64,000 bases of DNA from Megaustenia siamemsis (taxonomy: Eukaryota; Mollusca; Gastropoda; Stylommatophora; Ariophantidae): contig JAVIAB010000073.1 of the NCBI GenBank assembly GCA_032433765.1, forward strand, positions 68,615,087-68,679,086, written 5' to 3'. The notes beneath the pieces were generated by a model. It worked only from the letters and a program-made list of their open reading frames with translations. It did no database searches and was not told where the DNA came from. Positions 14,101 to 26,100 of the stretch are shown here, piece by piece. The position numbers were made by a program, and so were the translations under genes. Positions within the stretch are counted from its first letter, which is position 1; every line of letters starts with the position of its first letter.

Positions 14101-17100
14101 ACTCATAGTACATTTCAGCACTCTCCATCTAAGAGGGTTGAACCCTTTTAATGCTTTACATTAATTTTTGGCCTTCTCTTTCACTAATTCCTCTAATGTA
14201 CCTTCACTCCGTTATTTTATCATTGTCTCTTACACTCCCCTTCTCTCAAAATTCAAATGTTGAGGTTTACTTCATCTTCCATGTTATGATTACAATAAGA
14301 TTTGCATTAAAAACATACTGACCCTCACTTCATGAACATATACTATATGGTTATTTATGACTGAAAGAGGTCATGGAAATCTAATAATGAACAGTTTTTT
14401 TTATGTTTAAACTTAAAATGATATTAAGCGAAGCTGAAAAAAGAAATATACTTGCCTTTCCCACATCGAGTTCCTCCCTCAAAACAGAACTTTCCGTCTG
14501 TAGCTCCAAATCTCCTCAAATCCTCAATGTTCCATGAAAGAAGAATCTTTGGTGGTATTTGAGCAATTAGACAAAACCTCATATCATGGATAATCATTCG
14601 GACAGGCTCTTTTGAAACTTTGCTACTGGATGGGGCCTTTACTACTCTGACAGGAAATTGGTGTTCTGCAATAGAAATAATATGTGACATCTTTTGTATA
14701 AATAAAATATAAAACTGTGATAAAATTACTGTTTTAGAAATGTACTTACAAATTGTGCTTAATTGAACTTTTTATTTGGACATGTGGTTTAGTACATTCA
14801 ACTTCAATAGGATTTTCTTAAATGTTTGTTTTATTCAGTACAACTGCAAAAGCTAAAGAGTGTATTATGTCTTTTTTTTTTTTTTTTTTTTTTTAAGCTT
14901 GGCCCCTATTCTGTAATACAGTATGACCATAAATATTGACTTTAATATTTAATTTAACATTCATTTTTAACTAATATTTAGAGGTGTCATAGTTATCTAA
15001 GAATGAAATTTCTTATTTATTGCTCACAAAACTATCAATTAATTCCTGCAATTGTTTTCTTTTTTAAGTCAATTTCTGTTGTCAAGATAATGAATCAGCA
15101 TCAGAATATTCCTCTTCCTCTATTTGCCATAATTCATCACTAACATTTTAGTTGTTTTTGGTCATTTCAGAAATGCAAACCAGTAATTGTTTGCACTGTG
15201 CCTTGCTACCTAACTTTTAGTTGTGTCCCTTGTTTTAGGGACTATCAAAGATCATTATACCTTGGTAAAATATAGTTCCTAAATGTTTTTTTAAAATACA
15301 TCTTCTGCAAGCACCTAAAACAGAATTTAATTATTTTAATTTGACAATTTTATGTTATTCTCTTAGATATTCTCTTTTATGGCATATTGAGTTATTTGCA
15401 GGTCATCATATTTGCACTTCGAACATGTCCATAGGTGCTCAGATCCCCTACTCAGCAAGTCTCACAGTGACCAGCAACCGACGACTCCAGTTCTATGTAT
15501 TTTATAGCATATAAAATAAGTTAGTAATAATTTATAATGGCATTTTTAGAGGGCAGCTGATCTGCAATTTTTACGCATGCGGACAATTAACCTGACCTAG
15601 TTATCTACTATTCCTATACTGTGTTACTGGAAAAAAGAATTAATGCTTGAAACAAAAATTATGCGGCAGCGAGGCACCATTTAAAATGCAAATTAATTGT
15701 GATCTACATAATTGTTATATCATTTATTTATCTCATCGCAGCGTAGTTTTCTCATAATCATGTTTAAATATGTAGGTCCCTCAGACTTTTTACCTGCAAT
15801 GGCCGTGATCAATGGTGACTTATTTAAAACTTTTTTTTTGGGTAACCTAAATTAAAATATGTCAGCGGTTAAACTTCACAGAATGATGAACGGTAAATTC
15901 AATTATTAGTCCAGGTAGTTTATTTCTTGTTAGAAAAGAAAAACCATGCAATAGTAACCGGAAATTTCGGTGTAGTTTTTTTTTACTACATTTGCACCCA
16001 CAGAAATGCAAAAAAAACAAGCGAGTAGTGCTTGTATACACCTTTTCCAGTGTTCCTGCCAATTATGAAAGCACCTCTGTTGTCATGTTTTATCAACAGC
16101 AATCATTGTCTCATTGTGCTTGCATGAATCTCTTCAATTTCACTGAATCAATGACCTTTTGTTCTCTTCAGTTGTGGGAGTAGGAAGTCACACTGAGCCT
16201 GGTCAAGGGAGTATGGATGATGTGGTAACAATGGAATGTTGTATGAGGCAAACAGTTCATTTGTGGTGATTGACTTGTGAGCAGGGACATTGTCATGGTG
16301 CAGAATACAACTACAGTGTGCCACTTCTATGGTGATGCTTTTGAGCAGCGTTTTTAAAGCACTGCAAGAGTGTTACTGCATGAACTAATTGATATCTCAA
16401 ACACACTCTACATCTCTGACAGACTTCTGTCAACATTGTATGATTTCTTGGGTGGTGGATAGTCTGTCTTGATGGTGGTCACTTTCAAAGAACTGACATC
16501 CACTTTTGAAATAGGAATACCACTCAAATGTCTTAGACTTCTCAGGGCAGAACTCTCCGAAAGTTGACTGCAGCACTTAGACTTCTCAGGGCAGAACTCT
16601 CCGAAAGTTGACTGCAGCACTTAGACTTCTCAGGGCAGAACTCTCCGAAAGTTGACTGCAGCACTTAGACTTCTCAGGGCAGAACTCTCCGAAAGTTGAC
16701 TGCAGCACTTAGACTTCTCAGGGCAGAACTCTCCGAAAGTTGACTGCAGCACTTAGACTTCTCAGGGCAGAACTCTCCGAAAGTTGACTGCAGCACTTAC
16801 AAAATGTAATAATGAATTTTTGAGAGTTGAAAGCATAAGCCAGTGTACACTTATGTCAAATAATAACATCCATTTTAAAAATCTGATGATCACTTCATTT
16901 ATGTGTTCACCTATAGGCTTCTGCATAGTGTATGCCCACAGATTATGGCTTCCGGTCAAGCACACATATTTGTACATAGTATTACATGCATTACCTAAAT
17001 GCCATTCTATTACACATTAAAGTTTTTTTTTTAAAATCCTAGAATTTTTTTAACAACCCTCAAATATGGCAAAACAAACCGCTTATTTTAGGAGATCTAT

Positions 17101-20100
17101 GCCAGGGGGAGTTTTCTTACACCCGTTTCTCCCATGCTGCCCACCAGCGGCGTTGTTAACTCTGATCTTTGAACTTTGAGACTGCAGCGAAGAAGGCTTG
17201 TTCAGACCTGAGCCCTCTAATATAGCAGCCTGGCGTGAAGGCTCGTCAACACCTGAGCCTTCATGTATTGGTTGATCGGTGTTTGACCTCAACGCCTTGT
17301 TTACCTTGCATCCCACGCATGTATGACCAGCCATGATCATACAGCACACTTGCCCTGGACTTGAAGAGGTCGGACTTCTCAGACTATCTCGAGGCAATGA
17401 AGGGGAATCCCCCTACTGCATCGGCTCGTGTCATGTCGAATTAGCCCTCATATAGTACCCTTGGCCGGGTGATCGTTTCACTTAGTACTCTCGCCGATTG
17501 TTGACATACCAGCGTTCGTCTTCACTAAGGACAAACAAACACAGCTAGCACTCGAAGAAACATCAATGGAACACCAGGTAAAAGCACACACCTGAGGTTT
17601 TATTCTCACAATGTCGACTTCATATTACATTCTCAATTACAATTACAGTGGTAGTACAGCCGCCTTGCACACACAGCCTGCTCACTTGGCGGCTTCCCCT
17701 AGCTTATCTACCACCCTACACAGTTATTCTGCTGCTCTCTCACACCTCACTCTGGTCTCTCTTCCTAACTCCCTCTAAGTCGTGGCTGTCAATGAATTCA
17801 GCCACTAGCACTCAACGCAGCCCTACTGCTACTCACGAATTTTGGGCGATCTGGGTTCCATGTAGCCTCGCCTATATTGTTATCTCTTGGAGTGTCATAG
17901 TCCGGATCAAGCCCCATCTTGATGACTAGGACCCCTGCGCATCTATCTCGCTCAGCGCCACCTACCCTTTCAGTGTCGCTGCGTCATCTTCCCGCTTCTA
18001 ATGCTAAGTATCGTAGTGAGATTACTCACTGCTTGACATTAACTGTTCGTTGTTACAACTGCACAACTACATTATCTTTGTGCTTCTCCTGAAGCTGAAC
18101 TTAATGAGACCACTCACTGCTTGACATTAAACTGTTCGTTGTTACAACTGCACAACTACATTATCTTTATGCTTCTCCTGAAGCTGAACTTAATGAGACC
18201 ACTCACTGCTTGACATTAAACTGTTCGTTGTTACAACTGCACAACTACATTATCTTTACGCTTCTCCTGAAGCTAAACTTAGTGAGACTACTCACGACTT
18301 GCCATTAAACTGTTCGTTGAGACTACCGCACAACTACATTATCTTTATGCTTCTCCTGAAGCTAAACTTAGTGAACTACTCACAACTTGACATTCTAAGG
18401 TTGGTGCTGTTAACTCTTACATTACTCTTACACATTTCTACATACCACTGCTCCTGGAATAAGGTCCGTTCCCTGCCATGTCCACACACCAACTAACCTA
18501 CTGGATCACTCTTGGGTGACTAACTCTAACTGGTTCCCGGTACTGGCCGCCACATAAACTCACATACGTCCGGATAGAACCCTCGCTACATCTCACATCT
18601 CAATGATCTTACCAATCTATCCTTTGTCCCACCTTTTCCTTTTCCAACCAATCTCTTCCTTTGTTACAATTTCCGCCTCATTCCTACATTGTCCTACAAT
18701 TCTTGTGATCCCCCTGATTCTATGTTACTCACCTTCTTATCTCCCCTTGATTTCTTACTACCTCACTCCCATCTTGTCTTGCATTATTTTATCACTGCTA
18801 CCTCCCTGCTTTAGATCTACCTAATCATGGGAACAGAACAGAGAATTGAAGCCTTTGAAATGTGGATATATAGAAGAATAGGTAGAATTGGATGGAAAGA
18901 AAAGAAAACAAACGATGAAGTCTTAAAACAACTAAAAATTAAAGAGAACTATTAAACACAATTCAAACAAGACAAATGAAATTGTTGGGCCATGTTAAAA
19001 GACACAACAGCCTACTAAAAGTAATCTTGTAGGGGAAAATACAAGATAAAAGAGACAGAGGCAAACCAGGAATAACATGGGCGAGTAACATAAAAAGATG
19101 GATAAATCAGCCTATGACAACCTGCACCATCAAAACAAGAGACAGAACAAAATGGAGCCCCAGGGTAGCCAACCTTCGTTGCGGAGATGACACTCAATGA
19201 TGATGACCTAATCATGGCATGGGAAAATATCAACGGTGGAAATATTTTTTGCACAGCGCGTAGGCTAGAGGTGTAATGAGGAATATCATATCCAACATCT
19301 CTCAGCATGGACCATGAATGGTTGACCTAATTAAGTAACCCATGGCAAACTCTGAATAGCAAAAGATTGATTCAGAATGGTCATCATTTCATCGCTTTCA
19401 TTTATTGGCATGGTTTGAAAAGAGGAGTTCTGTTTATTGGTGTACATAGTTTTTTTTTTAAATTAACAATAATAACAATAAGTAGATCAAAACATATTGA
19501 AAGCTTTATTACAAATATATATAATGAAACAATTAGATTAATCTGCAATTGTGGTAAATAAAATCATGACTTACCTTCTCCCATACTCTGCCTGATTTTA
19601 ATTTCAAATTGAATCATATTTTCCCGCAACTCAAAAGCCATAAGACTGGTATTTTTATAGCAAATAATAGCCAGGACATGCAGTTCTCTGTCATAAGTAA
19701 AACCAGCATCCAGTCCAAAAAAAGCATCCAGAGCAAATACTGACTTGGGTTTTGCTTCATTTTTTGCATATTCAGTCAAGTCTTTATATAAGAGAACTTG
19801 CAACCGATCTAAGAAAAAAATAACAAATGAAAAAAAAATTAGATGCAATAAATCAGCCATGATGATATTCTAAATAAGAGTGCCAAATATATTATATTAG
19901 AACTTCATATTACTTAGATATTTGGTACATATTGTACTCGTATAATCAACAGTGAAACAGACAAAAACAAAATAGGAGAAACTTTAATTCCTTTCTGCAT
20001 TTTTTTAGTGGTACTATGGAACTAGAGAATAAATGCCACATGTCCAGTGCAGCTGCCATGAGGTTTTGGGCCAGGGTTTTTATTTCACTCCATGCTAAAA

Positions 20101-23100
20101 AAAAAAACCTGCCGACTCTACCACAATCCTGCTTCATCAACTCTGTGAGTAGTGTTTTGAATGCAGCTCTTACTTGTATGGCTTTTTACCCTGTCATTGG
20201 GCACACTGGGGTTGTTTAACTGATACAACAGCTCCACATGTTGTAACCACTTGTCCTGGTAGAAGATGCCTTCTATCTGGTCTTTAGTTCATGAGATAAG
20301 ATCTGCAGTCCCATTTCCATGATAATGTAAACAGTTTCTAACCTGGTAGTGATGGTTGCACCATAGTTTGCTGAACTTGTTCAGCAACCTCTAGTCAGAT
20401 TTGGCACCAGATGAAGGATATTCTCTGGGTCCTGGATACTAGTTCCACATGGGCATTCATTTGTGTGGGACACTTTGAAAACATAGAGATAACTTAGGAG
20501 TCTACTGTGCCCGATTCTCAGACAAAAGATGGCCAGCTGGAATATCTTAAATTGGTTTATGGGGATCATTGTGGTTGCTAATGTTTCTCACAATTCAAAC
20601 CTACATTCAGATTTGGAGCACGATAAATTAGCCATTTGGCTACATGATATCAAAGATTGAACAAAATAAAACAGAACAAACCAAGAAACAGGCATATAAC
20701 AGACAAGAATGGGTGTATCTGTGAACAGCTGTCATATCTAACTTGTTCTATCATATCTAGCCTGACACTTTGCTTGCACAACTCAATTATCAATATCCTT
20801 AGGAATTCTGTAGACAACTCTTCTCTGGTTTATAAAACTCCATGGTTCTGAATTCACTGATAGCGTTTACATCACATTCTAACTCTATTATTATTCTAAT
20901 GTTTATATGGTTCTGCTGATAACTTCTAGTACTTCCTAACTCTTTAACACTCAAACTAACTACACTCCTACCTTGAGACAGGTTTCTAAATCAGTCTTAA
21001 CTTTACATCTTCGTGATATCTCCCACATGCTTCGAAGGAGTCTTGAAAAGTGTCTCAAAAAGTGTGTCTCCAAAGTATCTAACTCCATAGTGTTCCCTGA
21101 AAGTCCCCACGTGGTGTTTTTTGTTGAGAGTTAGGCTCCTATTTCTTTGGCATTCTGGGTATCTGGCATGGTCAGTCCTGGGAACTCCACCTTACAATCC
21201 TAGGACTATCATCCCACTTACTGATTGCTTCTCAATCATCTATCATTTAATGAGAAGTCTTGACATCTATCAATCATTCCTCTCAGTTGACTTCTTAAAA
21301 GAGTGCTGTCCTTGATCTTTCCTGACTAACCCACATTCTATCATAGAAATCTTTTGATCTTGTTTACTCTTGCTGGCATCAGAGAACTCTTTGTGTCCAC
21401 CACTGCTGAACACCAGGGGATGTCTTCAGCACTTGGAACCTTCTGTTCAGCCATTTAAATTAAACCAGCCGGTATCCTTGAGAAATCTAAGCTTCTTACA
21501 GTTAGTTACATTATTCTACCTGCATTCGTAGAATACTAGCGAAACCTCTGTCTCCCTCCTTCAGCCACAGTTACGTTAACTTCCTAGGCTGGCTATATCT
21601 AAATATTTCAGGGCCCGTCTAGCAATCTCTCTGTCAAAGTGTGCAGACATACATGGACTTGCCATCCTTTTTATCATTAACTTCTTGATCTCTTTGACTC
21701 TTATTTCTTCTTGTTTTATTCCTTTCCTGTTTTATCCCTTCGGATTGCTCACACTACTACATGGGGAATGATATTGAACATCTCACTGTGTTGGCACCCC
21801 AAAAGAATTAAAGAGGACCAGGAAGACATTAAAACACAAATAAAACAATAAAAATTATGTAAATTGTATTAGTGGTAATCATAAGCAGAGACCAAAGGGA
21901 ATATGAAAGTGAGGCAGGTTAAGAATGACCCAGAACAGGACAGTGAAAAGTGGAATAGATAAGATCTGGGACACCCTGTGAAGGATGGCCAAGAGCCATG
22001 AGAAGCTGAATAATTTTATTGACACTCTAGAAAATACCACAAAGTGTACACATCAGAGTCATCGGTACATGACCAAAGAAAGAAGATACTGTATGAACAT
22101 ATTTGAACCAAACATTTATGAACCAGTTAACTCTAACTGTGGAACAAAATTCCCTGCTTTTTCAATATAATGCACTTTAAAAAAAAAAAGATAACATAAT
22201 GTAGTAAAAGACAGAACGATAAAATGACAGAACGATGTTACTGCTGCACATACAAATGACAAGTTTAGTAGACAGATCATCCTCATTGCATGTCGAACAT
22301 GTCCATAAGTGCTCAGATCTCCTCCTCAGTATGTCCCTCAGTGTAGAGACAGACAACTCCATATCTATTGTTTTGTTATTTGTCTGTGTTACCCTGTGCA
22401 GCGCCCCTCTTTTTTAATTTTCTTTTTACACAAATGACTATATTTATATTAATTTTAACTTCAGCCTTTCACCCAGAAATATCATCTATAATCAAGAGAA
22501 AGGATGGTCATATGCTGATCATGTGATGAGAAGAGGAACAAGAGAATCTTAAAGCAGGCCCTCAAATGGGAACCAGCTGGTAAAAGGAAAACAGGAAAAT
22601 AAAATAAAAGAAAAAAAGTGAGGTGAAAAGAACAGCAAGCACCAGTTCCCTTGCTGAGGTTGAGAGGCTTGCACAGAACAAGGAAGTTTGACCAGATACA
22701 AGTCAAAACCTCCACAATGTCTGACATATTAAACATGGAAATTCTAGAACTTCTGTCATATGTATTATCTTTAGCTCGAAAGGGCAATGGAAGATATATA
22801 ATTTATGGGGAATTTCTCTTGCTAAAACGTTTGCCAATTTCAAATGTATGGTCATGTGGCTTAATTTTAAAATAATGTGTTTCTTCTTATATTTAATTAA
22901 ATGATATTAATGGAATATATGTATGGTACATCTTGTGATTTGTTTAGTAAATTGTTATTTGCTGAGCAGTAAGCCCCCAGAAAATTGTATGCAGTGGTGA
23001 TCATATTATTTTGTAATCATATTCAGACAAACCCTGTTTATTTTGTTTTCAGCTCTAGTATTAGTGATAAGTGGGATCAGGAATTTTGGCAAAATGAGTC

Positions 23101-26100
23101 ACTCTTGTCAATCTGATGCTGGTTTCATATATACTCAAGCTTATAAAGGACTATTACACTCACAGGACTTCAGAAATAATATGTATGCACATAAATATAT
23201 ATTATTATACATTAATTTAAAAAGAAACCTGCATGAATAATTCAAGGTTTGTATGAATTTTGTTATTTTAGTAATGATATATAACTTGAGGTTGTATTCA
23301 CAAATGGTTGCACTTTACACTAAATGGTTGCACTTTACACTGCACCTAAAAGAAATGTAAAAGTTACTAAAAAATTTAATTGAGCAATATGAGACATTCA
23401 ATAATTAAAGATATAAATGGATATACTTTTTTTTGCATTTGAACTCACTGCCATTTGAGAAGAAATGATAATTTAGTGATTTTATTGTCATCTTTTATTT
23501 TTATTTTACTTATTTGTTACTTCATAATCCAATTTTTCCCTATATAGATTAGGTACCTATATATAAATATTTTCAATAACTTAAAAACATGACTAAAAAA
23601 GAAAGAATATACTTTTAAAGTGATAATAATAAAAAGCATGATTTATTTCATATAATTTGTACAAAGTAAAATATGAATTAGTTTATTCACCCCAAAATAA
23701 CTATTTCTACTAATTTCTTTTCTGTCAATTATCATTTTCTTCTGCATTCATACAACAACTACTCGTCTTCATTGTCCGCTCTTAAAAGGATGTTAAATGG
23801 GAGTAAAAGCGTTGTTATTTACAACAAGCTGCTCTATATCTACTCCTTTTGGCTAAAAAAACATCTTCAGCATGGCATTTATGAGCACAAAAAGTCTTCT
23901 CACTTTCTTCTCTACTCACTTGGCCAGGCTATTTAGTATGTTTCAAGACCCATTGCATGGAGGTGGATAGAGATCTTTATCAATTCTGATTCACGATACT
24001 GACACAAACATTCAGTTATGAGCTGCTGATCACTTTGAGGTAAAGGCAAATAATGTAATAAATATCCAAGCCCCTTCAACCTATATACAAAGTTTAACAA
24101 AAAATGTACAGCAACACATGTAAAGTAACTATGACTCACTAATTGTAAAATGCAGGTAAGAGGCACACCCCCATTTCAATGCAATATCACTTAACAGTAA
24201 ACATTTTACACTTTTCTAGCAACAATTTCTAAAGAAAACACGTATAATACTCCTTTCCATCAGGACATTTTAAAAATCATTACTTTATTAAAAGATGATT
24301 CTTCTAATATTTTGCAGGAATGTCATTTATTACTCATGCATGACTCTTCTAATGAATAATCAGCATTACTAATCATAACTCATCATAATACTACTAATAA
24401 ATAACTCATCAAACATATCATAGGATAGTTTTTGCTTCATGAACAAGCAAGCGTTGACAGTATTAATAAAGTTGTCCCTTAATATGCATAAGCAAATACC
24501 TATTTTACCTTAAAACAAAATAAATGGTGGAAAACAGACTGAAGTATTGGTTGTTGATGCATTGGAGTTTGGTTTGTGAACCAATCCTTTTTGAAAAGTG
24601 TCATTTATTTTTCTTTCTTCATAACTTATAATGCATAATGAAGGTCACAAAACGTATCTTCGATTGACTCAATTGCCAAACTATAAACTTCTTATCTTCC
24701 TCTTTGATGACCAGCTGTAAAGCTAATTATTTTTCAAATGTACTATTTATTTCATTAGAGTGATAAAGGACATGATTATATACCAATGAATACAATTGCA
24801 ATGATCAGAGGTTACCTGGTTGCTATAAATGCTAATATCAACTATCTCTTGCAGCCTGAAAGACAAGATAAGAAATGATGAACTGAGAAAAAAGCTATGA
24901 ATAACCCCTGTCGTAGAATATATAAAGAAACAACAGATAAAATAGATTGGCTACATAAGGAGCCTTCAAAATAAACATTGCAAGAACACCAGATCCAAGG
25001 GCCGATCATGAAAAAGATGGATTGACAGAATATTAGAAGCACTAAGAAATGTAACCGCAGCAGAGCAAAAGACAGCAAATTAAAAAAGACAGCACATTCT
25101 CTCAACACTGAAAGGCAAATGAGGAAGAAATATCTTGAAACTTAAAGAAGTATTAGTGAGTGTCTCATTTATCATAGATACAATAATTGGAATCAATCAT
25201 CAATGACATGAGAAAAGACACTTACTGTAACTATCAGCTGTCATATATTCCAGAGGCATCATTATCCATCATATCATGCATGTTTGTACATAATTAAGTC
25301 CTTTGACTGTTTTCAAGATTATTTGACCAAGTTTTGTCTACAGAGTCTATGAATGAATATCAAAGCAAGAATTGCCTTCAAACACTAACAGACTTTATTT
25401 ATTCTATTTCAATAAAATGAAATGAATTCCATATTTTGATTTTGCCAAAGTAAATAAATTAGCTCCTGACTGATAAGTCTTATTACTTGACTTATTTAAT
25501 TTATTACATCATTGTGAATCTACACTTTATGTTTTTCTATCATCATAAACATTATCTGCATTTCATGTATTTATTAATTTGGTTATGATTTTGCATTCAT
25601 TATGATGATTAAATGTGTTATTATGTACAATAATAATGATCATCATAATAATGTATATATGAATGTGTATATCATAATAATATCTATAATAATAATCTAT
25701 ATAATCTATGTGCTGTGGTGATTATCATGTGGTGTGTTGTGTGCACACTCCAACTGACACTCTTTGACACACACTACACAGCGCCAATGACACTGAGTGG
25801 GCTACTTTAAAACACAGTAACAGAGTTGGTCAGCTAGTTCAGTTACTAGACTTATTTATTTAGTCTACGTTATGATGTTAATAGTTAAACAAAAACAAAC
25901 TTTTCCGGGTTGGCTCATTTGAGTCTATTCTCATTCTCCTCGTGCCTCGTGTCAACAGAGAGCAATAAAAGTGCTCGGTTATAACCATGTTGTATACTTG
26001 CGTGTATATTCTGTAGCTACTTAGTTATCAAGTAAGTATTGTGTACAACAAAGCAATTCTTTTTTAAACTACACATTCTCATTCTCCTGAGATCTGACTC

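Noticed and set aside
17083..17397. 104-codon minus-strand ORF
   Set aside because: No recognisable domain, intronic, in repeat-like DNA.
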